Shown: piece by piece, positions 44,020 to 53,964 of the stretch
Layout: every line of letters begins with the position of its first letter
Position numbering within the stretch: the stretch's first letter is position 1
DNA from: Gari tellinella
Lineage: Eukaryota > Mollusca > Bivalvia > Cardiida > Psammobiidae
Assembly: GCA_922989275.2 (NCBI GenBank)
Contig: OV277867.1
Coordinates: 186,001 to 250,000 of the forward strand
DNA: 64,000 bases
Reading direction: 5' to 3'
Notes under the pieces: generated by a model
What the model was told of the DNA's origin: nothing
What the model saw: only the letters and a program-made list of their open reading frames with translations
Databases searched by the model: none
Made by a program: the position numbers and the translations under genes

Positions 44020-44868
44020 ACACAACAAAAAACAGCGTTCCGTATCCCTGGCTGACCGTACGGAAATCAACGAGTACGGTGATCATCCCTTTTAAAATTT
44101 AAGAATGTTCCAAACCAAACAATAACTCTGACAGGTCAGAAGTAAACAATAATACGCTTATATGCATCCCAATGACAAAGGGGTTTGGACATTTGATGTT
44201 TTAAGACAAACTCTACAATACAAGACCGACTTTACTGGGGTTGTCCATTTCCCCTTTAGTGTCCCTCCCTATAATGACTCAATCCGAACAACACACACAA
44301 TCCCATTCTCCCATTGGGTGCACTTGTAGAGAGGAAGCACTGTAGATTAGTTTATAGTTGTAGTCGACATATTTAACAGACGTCATTTGCATAACACGAA
44401 AAAAAGTAACGGGTTAAAAACATTCGCTATCCGCGTAAAAGGTGGGGGACACTGAGGGCCAACTGAGGTTCGTGACATGACATGATAATAAGCGCTATCT
44501 ATTATAATTACGGACTTTAAAACATTTGGCTTGATATAATGTGATAGAAGTCTCGAGCATATTCTTACGAAGATTGAGGTCACGAATCAAGTTTAAACAG
44601 AACCACATAGTCTGTTATAATTCTTCACTGACGGTATTTTCAGCACCAGCACACAAAACCGAGTAAGAGGTAAAACATTATTCCACATTTTAAAGAGCTT
44701 CGACAAATTGTATATTTAAATCAACGCGTGTGCTTTTAGTTTATTTTTACTTTTCCTCTGACAATGGCGTAATGCGGCCTCAATTTTAAAACCAAACTGT
44801 TAGACTTTCACTTCAAGATTTTTTAGGTCAAACTACAACGAATTTCATTTGTTTCAGAAACTGACAGA
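44020..44868. other. Region upstream of the CRYZ-like gene
   Basis: Contains a family C right portion (GTGTCCCTCCCTATAATGAC TC ... AGAGAGGAAGCACTG-TA, 44261-44344). The short minus-strand frame at 44383-44583 has no recognisable domain. Confidence 0.4.
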
Positions 44869-44869
44869 C

Positions 44870-45037
44870 ACATATGTGACTCAGACATTAACAGGGCAGA
44901 GTCCAATGTCTGAGTTGAGTCTGTTAACGTTCTCAAGCATTTTATTGGTCAGATTTGAATCTTGGCTAAAAAATGACCAATCGAATGCTTGAGAACTACT
45001 TCAGACTCATATAAAAGCTTTTCATCCTTGGACCCAG
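44870..45037. mobile_element. GACCCAG...TATAAAG inverted-repeat MITE at the CRYZ-like promoter
   Basis: Arms CGTTCTCAAGCATTTTATTG GTCA and TGACCAATCGAATGCTTGAG AAC (44928-44997) lie inside outer segments TGAGTTGAGTCTG and TTCAGACTCATATAAAAGC ... TTGGACCCAG. Related copies at 60060-60215 and 63943-64000 have TAGACCCAGCGCTTATAAAG CG and GAGTTGAGTCTGAG. The element's right arm lies only about 70 bp before the start codon. Confidence 0.55.
45010..45017 (+). promoter_or_regulatory. TATA-box candidate of the CRYZ-like gene, inside a MITE arm
   Basis: TATAAAAG lies 87 bp before the ATG at 45104, a distance compatible with a transcription start near 45040 and a short leader. The same TATAAA-containing arm exists in the 60060 copy, so the box comes from the repeat. 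Promoter use is inferred. Confidence 0.4.
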
Positions 45038-45103
45038 TGAAACAGTAAACAATAACGTATGCTTTGTGATAATTTGTATTCACGTGTATCTAGCTCAAGA
45101 ACA

Positions 45104-45193
45104 ATGAAGGCTATTCGTGTTCGGCAGTATGGTACACCGAACGTTTTGACTTTAACAGAGAATGTCGAATTACCTGTTCCATCAGATACACAG
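45104..45193 (+). CDS. CRYZ: Quinone oxidoreductase / zeta-crystallin-like, exon 1
   Basis: First of eight coding exons (45104-45193, 48156-48308, 52837-52997, 54971-55028, 56368-56517, 57598-57699, 59893-59988, 61150-61314) giving 324 residues; human CRYZ has 329. The protein belongs to the NADPH-dependent quinone reductase branch of medium-chain dehydrogenases, soluble, reducing quinones by one electron. Exon 1 encodes MKAIRVRQYGTPNVLTLTEN, the usual first strand; the ATG has no upstream competitor in frame. The donor is CAG-GTAAGG, phase 0. Intron 1 (nearly 3 kb) carries several MITEs. The assignment rests on collinear matching of every exon to the vertebrate protein from memory. Confidence 0.93.
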
Positions 45194-45341
45194 GTAAGGC
45201 GAAACGCAAACGGAATTTCAAGGTAAAACAATTAATATATTAAATTTCGTATGGAAATTATGACGACTTTTTAATCTGATTGACAACCAGTTGTAAGCCT
45301 GACCAGAGTGACTCGAGGTATGATATGGCTTCAAAACATTA

Positions 45342-45698
45342 CAGTACTGAACCTTATTTAATTAAATTGATAATCGCAAGCGAATCGTAAGCGAATTACC
45401 ATCGAATTGCCATCGAATCGGGTGCTTTAAAATGCGAATCTTACGCTTGACTATTTTTACGCGATTTTTCCGAAGCGATTTTGACAAAAAATGTAATCGA
45501 AAAAATTAACTAAGTCATATTTGCGAATATTTGTGAGATACACCATTCAGGCAAACTTACCCGAGGGTAAAGTTACTATTTTGAATCGCAAGCGAATTGC
45601 CATCGAATTGCAAGCGAACTGCAATCGAACTGCAAGCGAATTGCCATCGAATTGCAAGCGAATCGCAAAAATTGTTAATTTAATAAGGTTCAGTACTG
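45342..45698. mobile_element. TA-flanked MITE with 11-bp internal repeats
   Basis: 357 bp. Ends CAGTACTGAACCTTATTTAA and TTAATAAGGTTCAGTACTG, with TA on both sides. Inside, GAATTGCAAGC and GAATTGCCATC units of 11 bp repeat at 45370-45425 and 45583-45670. It lies in CRYZ-like intron 1. The TA target and CAGT ends are Tc1/mariner-like. Confidence 0.8.
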
Positions 45699-45719
45699 TA
45701 CCAATGGACAGTTATACAA

Positions 45720-46175
45720 TCTATCGCTCCACTGATAAAAAGGCACATTCTGCTTTACTTTCAATCTGTTATAAGTGGTCATATGTCTTCAAAACTAGTA
45801 ACAGGCTATGGAGTAATGGGTTAAATTTCAAATTAATAAATGAAAGTAGTCGATACCATGGCAATGACAGTGTTACACTTGTTATAACGCCACCATGGCA
45901 GTACAAGTGTTGAAAATAGCATTTTTCTCAAACCTTGTTTTTAATGTTTAAAGACGGTTGCTTAAAGCAGTTTGAAAGTATGTCAGATATGATATTTTCG
46001 GATATTTTTGTACCTTGCCTTACTTCTTTGTGTCCCGTTATCCTTTCATTTCCATGTTGGATATCACTGACCCATGCAAACAGTGTTGATCAAGATCAGC
46101 CACCGCAAAACTATTAACACGGAAACCTCGCAACTCTGAGTAAGGTTTTAGTCATCGATCTAAGGGTTATATGTT
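45720..46175. other. Intron 1 sequence with a repeat remnant
   Basis: AAAGGCACATTCTGCTTTAC TTTCAATCTG (45738) is half of the GCTTTACTTTCAGCC hairpin. The rest is featureless. Open frames here lack any domain. Confidence 0.4.
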
Positions 46176-46180
46176 AGGTA

Positions 46181-46426
46181 CAGTGGGGAGACTGTTATTC
46201 TTTTCCAATAAACGCGTTTACGCTAAAACTAGTATTTGCGGTGCAAACAGTTTGGAGCCAGATCAGACGCCGGGTAACCCGGCGTCTGATCAGGCTTCAA
46301 ACTGTTTGCCACCACGATGAACATGAATAATCAGAATTGTCCAAAAGTTGTACTTTTATACGTTTTAGTGCTTTGCGTTTGCGTACGTTTGCGTTTAAAC
46401 GGGAAAGAATAACTGATTCTCCTCTG
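46181..46426. mobile_element. TA-flanked palindrome MITE, family A (complete, inverted)
   Basis: 246 bp. CAGTGGGGAGACTGTTATTC to GAATAACTGATTCTCCTCTG with TA on both sides, in the opposite orientation to the 2457 copy. Palindrome 46244-46308 with GGAGCC and GGGTAACCC. Intron 1 of the CRYZ-like gene. Confidence 0.85.
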
Positions 46427-46463
46427 TATAAAGGACACACGCGATACATGGTAAATGTTGATT

Positions 46464-46492
46464 GTTATGTTATGTTATGTTATGTTATGTTA
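46464..46492. repeat. (GTTAT)n microsatellite
   Basis: GTTATGTTATGTTATGTTAT continues for about six pentamer units, shortly after the MITE. Confidence 0.9.
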
Positions 46493-46798
46493 AACATGCA
46501 TTGTATCATATTATAGGACAATCGTGTTTATGTTGTCATATTTTCATAACGACGTAATGATGCTCAAGTTTATTAAATCATGTGTTCTGTTATAATATTA
46601 TGTCGTCACATATACAACATCTAGATAAATACAATATGTCCAATGCCACACTCTAGATATTTCGTTTATAAGGTAACAATTCATATCTTCCCCTGTTAAT
46701 TCTAAACATACTTTTTGTCAACCAAATAGCACAATAACAAAATATAAAAACAAATGATCAATTGTTTGGAATTACGGCAACGCGACACATGAAATGAA

Positions 46799-47270
46799 CA
46801 TATGGTGTCGGCCTGGTCTAAATTTTGCCCTATATAATCTATAGTAAAATGCCTAACTTTCAGGGAAAACAGCTCCCCCCGTAACAGGATCTATGCTATA
46901 AAAGTCATACCCTTCAATTCTATGGACATTTCCCTGTTGATTGATACCAGTCAACCTATACCATCGGCAAATTCTATCAATGATTTTCTAAGGAAACTGT
47001 CAAAATAAAGGTTAACAACTTTCACTTTCATCCCATTCACTGTGTTTCCATACGCATCCGCCTGGGCAAAAAGTCCTGAAATGAGATCTAGAAAACAATG
47101 CCATTCTGGTGATAATGACCACAAATAACCAGTTTTCATCACGAAAACCATTCAAACTCACCCACAGGCAACACTAAACATTGTAAACCTTGGAAATTTT
47201 ATTTTTCAAGGTACTACTTCTGAGACCACAACGACCCGGAAGTGATTCCTGACCAGGCCGACACCATATG
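46799..47270 (-). mobile_element. Small DNA transposon remnant with perfect 20-bp TIR and broken coding fragment
   Basis: CATATGGTGTCGGCCTGGTC at 46799-46818 has its exact complement at 47251-47270. Between them the minus strand reads MVFVMKTGYLWSLSPEWHCF, LDLISGLFAQADAYGNTVNG and MKVKVVNLYFDSFLRK, then after a frame change IIDRICRWYRLTGINQQG and NVHRIEGYDFYSIDPVTG, stopping near 46860. The fragment fills most of the element. I do not recognise the protein. It could be the tail of a transposase or a host exon carried along. Intron 1 of the CRYZ-like gene, opposite strand. Confidence 0.5.
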
Positions 47271-47271
47271 G

Positions 47272-47890
47272 CGCCGAATAAGAGCAAACAGGATCAGTTT
47301 CGTAAGGTTATGGGTGGTTAGGGTTCTAGGATGACCCCGACCGGGCCTCAGTCAACGGCTGGGTGCAATTGGTTGCGAAGAAAGCAGCAACACTCCCGAA
47401 ACGTTAATCATTTATTGTATCGGTGACTGGAGTTGAAATATTGAAAGAGAAATCTACAACACAATTAAAACAATCATAAGTATCAAACATAAACATTACA
47501 AATTGACATCTGAGTATGTAAATAAACATGTACATACAAAGGTGTAAACAATTTCTGCTAAACAGGTACATCATCAAAACTAAAGACGATACTAATATCT
47601 AAACCTAATTATTCAAGTGACTAAGTTACGAAAATGGTTACCTGGCTACTGGAATGATATCCAGATAGAAAGAAATATATTATGCTTCAAAGAAATATAG
47701 CTGTTCAAAACAATTTAAATGACCGAAGTGACCAAAATGACATATCACGTGATTAGAAAGATTGCGTGCATAAAGTGGTTACTTCCCTTTGGTTGTTAAG
47801 GATTAGAACATAATGATTTGGACGATGGGTTTATGAGAATTAAGGGGAATAGTCACAAGTTCTTACAATATTTGAGACCGTCTTCTTGTA
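47272..47890. other. Intron 1 sequence, no recognised feature
   Basis: A GC-richer stretch (47220-47400) shows no open frame with recognisable motifs. The rest is AT-rich. Confidence 0.4.
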
Positions 47891-47891
47891 G

Positions 47892-48085
47892 CAGGGCTGC
47901 CATAAGTTGACATAGAAAATCCTAAGATTTCCAAATTTGCATTTTTTTTCTAGTTTTTTTGACACGTGCCTGCTTAAAGCAGACTGGAAGGCGCATTTTG
48001 CTTTACTTTCAGCCTTTTTTAAGCTATCGTGTACTAGAAAAAAAATCCGAAGATTTAGGAAAATTCCGGAGAAATGGCAGCCCTG
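47892..48085. mobile_element. CAGGGCTGCCAT-type MITE, shortened
   Basis: 194 bp. CAGGGCTGCCATAAGTTGAC to GGAGAAATGGCAGCCCTG. The hairpin has lost part of one arm (AAAGCAGACTGGAAGGCGCA TTTTGC). It ends 70 bp before CRYZ-like exon 2. Confidence 0.75.
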
Positions 48086-48155
48086 TTGCCTTGTCCGTAC
48101 TGCAATAACACTCACTATACACGCTGAATATTTCAAACGAATTTTGTGTTTTCAG

Positions 48156-48308
48156 GTTCTTGTCGAGGTCAAGTATGCAGGTATTAATCCTGTCGACACT
48201 TACATAAGAACTGGCAAATACATCAAGAAAATACCTGTACCGTACACACCAGGTTTTGACGGTTCCGGACTGGTCAGACAAGTGGGCTCAAAAGTTACAT
48301 CGGTACAG
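48156..48308 (+). CDS. CRYZ: CRYZ-like exon 2
   Basis: 51 codons, phase 0 at both ends, acceptor TGTTTTCAG and donor CAG-GTAGGT. It encodes VLVEVKYAGINPVDTYIRTG and YTPGFDGSGLVRQVGSKV, the catalytic-domain core of the family (INPVDTYIRxG and PYTPGxDxxG are hallmark motifs). Confidence 0.93.
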
Positions 48309-48344
48309 GTAGGTATACACATGCATCAATACATTATTCATATA

Positions 48345-50157
48345 TTCTGATTTGTTTTTCATAACTCTGAGCTGTTATTTACCTGGTGTCATTTTCGGAG
48401 ATCTCTCATCTCCTTCGTCAGCACTACTGGCTAGTAGGGCTGTTTTGGCGGGTCACGTGACGTAGGCACGTCACATGACTTGGAGAGAAGTGGTGTGTAA
48501 ACTGCGGTGAGGTCCAGACCCTCATGTCTGTTCAGAGACGGTCGCCGCTGCTTAACCTCTATTGCTTCCTTGACTTTTCTTTTTATAAGTCCACTCTCAG
48601 AAGTCAATACTTTTGCGTTCTCTGATCTGATGGAATGTCCGGTGTTCGCGCATTGTTCGTATATGGCTGAATTGTTTCTAGTGACATGTTCTTTTAATCT
48701 TGTTTCTAGGGTTCTAGCTGTTTCCCCTATGTAATCTTCCTTGCAATTTTCGTATTGGAGGTGGTAAATAAGTCCACATTATTTCAATTTGTCTGTCCGG
48801 TCTTCTACTCTTGTCACTTGACTTTTGATTGAATTAAATGGTTTGTGGTACATATTGATGCCGTGATTTCTAAATACTCTTGCCAAAACTTCTGAGGTAC
48901 CACGAATGTATGGCATACCAATATTAACTTTCCGTTCTTTTGACACTTCCTTCTGGTTGGGTTGCTGAGTTTTCTTTTTTGGTAGTTGGAAGATCCACTC
49001 TGGGTAGTTGTTGGCTCGTAGTGCTGTCTTGACATGTTCAATTTCTTTCCTCCTGTCTTCTTCTGTTGTTACTAATGTGTTGGCTCTGTGAAATAATGTT
49101 CTTTTTACTACTGATCTTTTGTGTTCTAAATGGTGGTTGGATGTGAAGTTGAGATATTGGTCAGTATGAGTTGGTTTCCTGTAGACTGTTACTTTTGTTG
49201 CGCCATCATCCTCTACATGTATACATGTGTCTAAGAAGGGAATATGTCCATCCTCCTCTTGTTCTGAGGTGAATTTGATGTGGGGATCAATGAAGTTCAA
49301 GTGTTCCGTGAATTCATCAATGTCATACTCATGGATTTTGGTCATGGTGTCATCAACGTACCTGACCCATAACGAGGGAGGGTTCACTGCTTGGTCTAGT
49401 GCCTGGCGTTCAAAAATTCCATGTATAAATTGGCCACAATAGGTGAGACTGGCGATCCCATGGCGGCCGCTCCTTGCTTCTGCTGAAAAAACTTCCCCTG
49501 GTAAATGAAATAGGTGCTTGTGAGGCAAATTTCCAAAAGTTCACTGACCTGTTTGACACCGAGTTCACATATGTCTTTCAGGGAGGCATCATTCACTAGT
49601 TTCTCGTTGATAACCCTAAAGGCTTTATCAACGGGAATGCTAGTGAACAATGCCGACACATCATATGGTACTAGTTTTTGTCCTGGTGGAACCTCCAACC
49701 GTTGAATTTTCTTAACAAAGTCTACACTGTTTATAATATGGTGTTCAGTTTTGCCTGCCAGGTGCAAGTGGTGCATCCTTCTTATGAATCTTTGGGAGAC
49801 CATATAACTTTGGTACGTTTTCAGAATAGGGGTAGAGTCTGTTGTAGAGTTTATTTGAAATAGATGTGTCTTTCTTCCATCTTTTCAATATATTTATGAG
49901 CTTTTTTTTACTGATCGTGTAGGGTCATTTTTCAACATTTTATAAGTGTCATTGTCACTGACTAATTTATTCATCTTAGTCTCATACTCCGAGCGGTTAA
50001 GAACTACTGTAGTTCTCCCCTTGTCCGCTGGTAGGATGACTGTCTCTTTCTCTTTAGCAAGGGTGTTCAATGCTTTACGTACTCCACTGGAAATATTACT
50101 CTTTGGAGCCTTACATTTTGTAAGAGTGTTTTAAGAGTTATGAAAAACAAATCAGAA
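48345..50157 (-). mobile_element. Penelope-like retroelement with 24-bp terminal inverted repeat
   Basis: Lies antisense in CRYZ-like intron 2. TTCTGATTTGTTTTTCATAA CTCT at 48345-48368 is exactly complemented at 50134-50157; such terminal repeats are a known habit of Penelope elements. The minus strand codes for an RT of this group (GAAAMGSPVSPIVANLYME, LWVRYVDDTM with the YVDD catalytic box) followed by a GIY-YIG nuclease (CGLIYHLQYENCKEDYIGET). No intact ORF remains. Confidence 0.88.
48431..50110 (-). pseudogene. Penelope-like RT plus GIY-YIG polyprotein, broken
   Basis: In order: KEKETVILPADKGRTTVVLN; then LYGLPKIHKKDAPL, after which about 20 residues usual in this family (RPIVS...) are missing and the frame changes; LVPYDVSALFTSIPVDKA; MGSPVSPIVANLYMEF; a one-base deletion in a T run near 49409 before ERQALDQAVNPPSLWVRYVD D; VYRKPTHTDQYLNF; a stop directly before CGLIYHL (48778); the GIY-YIG domain to a stop at 48431. 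Four lesions, all moderate, so the copy died fairly recently. The RT active site is intact. Confidence 0.85.
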
Positions 50158-50159
50158 TG

Positions 50160-50435
50160 TCCAATCCTGAGGTTGGAAACAACCTATTTAGTTGTATTAT
50201 TCATATAATTATATTTATTTATCTGTAAAAAGGAAAAAACGTTACATGCTTCATATATATATGTATATATTTATTTATATACGTATATGAAAATGATATA
50301 AAAATGGTTAAATAAGTTTAATACCCGGCCGCTTTTGACCTTTACAACACTGTCAAACAAATAGACATATTTCATAAAGATATGTCGGTTTATATACATA
50401 TTATATGCAAACGTCCTGAAATTAGGAGGGCCGAG
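50160..50435. other. Intron 2 sequence, no recognised feature
   Basis: AT-rich with a short TATATATATG tract near 50255. Confidence 0.4.
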
Positions 50436-50437
50436 GC

Positions 50438-52513
50438 TATCGACACGACGGTCATGCCGATAACGTTACTAATTCGCACGCCGGTCTTGCGGATAAGGAT
50501 TCTTATCGACACAACCGTCGTGCGGATTAGAAGGCTTATTCGAAAGACGCTCATTCCAATACTATATTGTCCATAGCTTTACGAAGTTCGTTGTAAGTTT
50601 TTTACAAACAGACAGTCCTGAGCTTAACACAGGCAACCGTATCGACAACTTTACTCGTTATCTAAAACAGTGTACATGGACTAGCCCTATGCATAATATG
50701 TAGACCCTGATCAGAGGGACCCGAACAGAGATTTACTCACTTTATGATTGGAAACGTGAACTGTTTATTTGATTGTAAATAACTTACACTATCAAATCAA
50801 CAAATTTTTTGAACAGTATAGTTTATTTGCTTTCAATAGAAAAGTCATGTTTATTCTATCGTCGATCTCATTACCAGTTGTATGTTTATCAAATGGTACA
50901 CTTCAGACCCGTATGGACAGGGAGGGGACATAAAGTGGGGGATCACCGCTGATAATGTTGCCAACATTAGTGAAAATATCTAGATCTTTACAGAGATTAA
51001 TGCAAGTATTTTACCATTTTTGCACTGCGAAACGCCCTCAGAATGCACCAGAGACCATCTAGGAATATTTTTTTCACGGTGGAACATGCCCCTTGAACCC
51101 CTAGTAATAGTGCGTACACTAATCGGGTATGGTAGTGGAAATGATTAGAGTACGAGATGGCTTGAAGGCAAATGTCAAACTACATGTATACATTTTCCCA
51201 TATTAAATATATAATATATAATGTTATTTTAATTTATTTTTAACATTAATTTCCTTTTGTATTATACCTGTTTGGAATGCGCGTAAAGCCATCAGAACGC
51301 ATCAAATACCATCTAGAAAAACATCAGTAGGGAGCATCTATGATGTCTTAAATTTGAATTCTAAATCAGAGTGCAGTCAAAAGCAAACGGCGTTATTGCG
51401 GTAAAATATCAATATAAACAAAAATATTGGCGATGAAAGGGTTTATAATACAAGCTTAATTTATCTTTATGTTGTAATTAAAATGTATTGATACCCTTTG
51501 CTGTTTATGTATAATATGCTATACAACATAAAATGAAACGCTTAAGTAGGAATGTCAGCCAGTAACAATTGAACAGAAAGTAATTCAGTTTCGGTAGGGT
51601 ATGTAAGGATTGTCGGAGACATTTTTATTAAGGTACTTTTTATACAAAAAAAGAACATAAAAAAGGATATAATAATAAAAACACTTGAAATAAATTCTCA
51701 ACTTTCATTTAAGTTATTTGTTTAAAGTCCAATTAAGTGAGTAGCATTTAAATAATTACATAATTTACACTTATAAGTAATTATTACGGTTCCAAATGAT
51801 TAACGTTCACTTTGTAATACATGTGCGTACTTTTTAACATTGCTGAGATTAACTCAATGCACTCTAGCGATGCATATATTCGGCATTTACAAACAGTATT
51901 GTCCTATATGCAACAACTGTAAAATGGATTATACAGTGCCAATTAGAAATAACATCACAGTAATAATAAACACATCAATGAGAGTGCACTTAGCAAGAAT
52001 TCAGGAAAATAATGTTGTCCTTGAATCCCAATCAACATGGGGGTGCAAATTGCAATAATGCAGACGTAACTGTTAAAAGTACCTTGAAAAAGAACTTGCA
52101 CCAATAAGCAAAAACTCATTTCGCACTGTACGAATAAGTTTCTTTCTCTACTTTATAAACTGTGTTACCCTTATTCTATGCATCAAACTTTTTTATCCAG
52201 TAGATCTACCTGAGAAGGACGTCAATAGATGTCACTCTACAGTTTGTATTTTGTACCTTTATAGATATCAATGTAAAATAGATACTTTCCTGTATATTTA
52301 ATTTATATCTTATATTAGATACTTGAATGATATATTGTTGTGTTGATACGCCATTATCTTGCAGATATTGTCGTGAATATATGGAAAAGAATCGGCACGA
52401 CGACCATGCGAATACGCAGTATAATCGGCACGACCATCGTGCGAATAAGAGTTATTATCAGCACGACAGCCGTGCGAATAAGAACTGGTATCCGCACGAC
52501 CGTCATGCCGATA
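50438..52513. mobile_element. 2.1-kb element bounded by inverted arrays of 33-bp units
   Basis: Left array (50438-50562): units such as CGACACGACGGTCATGCCGA at 50441, 50475, 50507 and 50541. Right array (52391-52513): CGGCACGACCATCGTGCGAA and relatives at 52393, 52426, 52459 and 52492, exactly 33 bp apart. The right array read on the minus strand gives the same units as the left, so the arrays are inverted. Each unit is a near-palindrome (GGCACGACC / GGTCGTGCC type) with a 12-bp AT-rich link. The 1.8-kb interior has no significant open frame. It resembles foldback elements with repeated subterminal binding sites. No target duplication was identified. Confidence 0.65.
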
Positions 52514-52739
52514 GACATTTTTAAAAAGGAGAGGTCACCTAAAATATGTGCTTACAATATATGAAATTTTGCTGCAACCATTACAGAGGGGCATATAAAT
52601 AGTTTAAAAAGAATTAAGAAAGCTAGTTTATAAAAAAATGATTATGAAAATTGCTAGACATTAACACATGTTTAAGATAATGACATTACAATATAGGCCA
52701 AGTATTAACCATTATCACACCCTTCCCGACCTGACAGAT

Positions 52740-52805
52740 ATTTGCAAACAGTTTGGATACAGATAGGATGCCGCCTAATAGACATCTCTAAATTGTATGG
52801 ATCAA
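52740..52805. repeat. Decayed palindrome core
   Basis: TTTGCAAACAGTTTGGATAC AGATAGGATGCCGCCTAATA keeps a recognisable left arm. The right arm is almost gone. It ends about 30-90 bp before CRYZ-like exon 3. Confidence 0.45.
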
Positions 52806-52836
52806 TGCATTAAATGACGTGTATGTTTTGTACTAG

Positions 52837-52997
52837 CCAGGAGACAGAGTTTACTTCATATTTTGTGATAGTGGGAGTTACGCTGAGTTTTGCACTGTTG
52901 AAGAAAGTTCTGTGCGTCCTCTCTGGCATTTAGGCTTCGAAGAAGGGGCTGCCATAGGTGTTCCTTATTACACTGCAGTACGGTCCTTATACCACTA
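52837..52997 (+). CDS. CRYZ: CRYZ-like exon 3
   Basis: 161 bp. After a TTTTGTACTAG acceptor it encodes PGDRVYFIFCDSGSYAEFCT and FEEGAAIGVPYYTAVRSLYH, then two bases of a split codon before GTGAGT. GAAIGxPYxTAxRAL is a strong family motif. The acceptor must be the TAG at 52834-52836, because starting at the following AG breaks the frame. An open frame that runs past the donor to 53452 is not coding. Confidence 0.92.
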
Positions 52998-52999
52998 GT

Positions 53000-53525
53000 G
53001 AGTATTCAGCAGAGCTATATAAATCATTGATGATTTTACATGAGTTAGTGCTTAACCCTATCATTGCCAAATTGATCGTGAGGTGTTCACGCCTTCACCC
53101 CCTATATTCTGATTCAATACTGTTGTCTACATGTATTAGCATACATACCGAGATGTCAGTTTGTATTGTGAAGTCATTAGCGATTTGTTCAGAAGAGGGT
53201 GCCGATTGTATCAATTTCGATTCCATGGTTTTGTGTTTGGGTCACGAATTTGAAATCAGAAAATCTTGTTGCCTTAAATTACCCATTTTGAACATCAGTC
53301 ATTTTTCTGTACTAGTATTTACTTGTTTATATAAAGAAAATAAAAAAAAATTGAGGCGAAATCTGGCTGTCGTTCTCGGTAATATGTGCAAAAGTTTACT
53401 GGTCATATTATTATCGACAATAATGTGTAGGTCATATTTCTTGACCATATGACCGACATCACTGCTGTTACATTTCAGAGGAAAAAGAATCTTACATAAA
53501 CAGTAGTTTAGTACCAAGAATCTTT
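53000..53525. other. Intron 3 sequence with a family B remnant
   Basis: TTAACCCTATCATTGCCAAA and TTCAATACTGTTGTCTAC are family B traces. The long frame (52958-53452) partly overlaps exon 3 in another frame and has no domain. Confidence 0.45.
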
Positions 53526-53530
53526 AAATA

Positions 53531-53734
53531 CAGTGGAACCTCTATATTACGACCACTAAATTGTGTCAAATATAAGTCGTTTAAAACAGGTGACTGCTTA
53601 AAGCAATGTGAAAGTGAAACAGAAAGCTCCTACAGGAGCTTTCTGTTTTACTTTCACATGGCTTTAAGCTGTACCTGTCTTTAATAAAGACACTTAGCCT
53701 TCTTTTTAGTGGTCGTAATAGAGAGGTTCTACTG
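53531..53734. mobile_element. CAGTGGAACCTCTATATTACGACC-type MITE, complete
   Basis: 204 bp. CAGTGGAACCTCTATATTAC GACCACTAAA pairs with TAGTGGTCGTAATAGAGAGG TTCTACTG, with TA on both sides. The centre is a hairpin (53597-53668) with arms of about 35 bp: CTTAAAGCAATGTGAAAG and AACAGAAAGCTCCT against their complements. It is the same hairpin module as in the CAGGGCTGCCAT MITEs but with matched changes in both arms. Intron 3. Confidence 0.85.
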
Positions 53735-53964
53735 TAGTTTGAATATATTTAACCCCTTCAATGCCATATTTTAGGTATAATGGTTCTTTCCAAACAGTGT
53801 GCTTAACGCACCGTCTATTCAGGATCCAAACGGTTTGACAATTTAATTGTACATTTCTTAAGTTAAAACACCTTCATTGTATTTTTTGAAAATAATAGTA
53901 GACGACAATTGTTTTAAATGAATGATGTTATGGCAGTGAAGCGGTTATGTACGAAAGACCGGTG

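Noticed and set aside
48360..48450. Hammerhead-ribozyme-like segment at the 3' side of the Penelope-like element (minus strand CTGACGA, GGAGAT...ATCTCC stem, GAAA)
   Set aside because: Penelope elements are known to carry hammerheads, but here an extra A sits before stem II and the flanking sequence does not form the required stems I and III with a cleavage triplet. Structure prediction with a covariance model would decide.
52391..52513. CRISPR-like array of 33-bp repeats
   Set aside because: Units have no unique spacers, and the organism is an animal. The inverted partner array at 50438 points to transposon termini.
52958..53452. 164-residue open frame as a gene
   Set aside because: It starts inside CRYZ-like exon 3 in another frame and runs into intron 3 through a family B repeat remnant. 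No domain.
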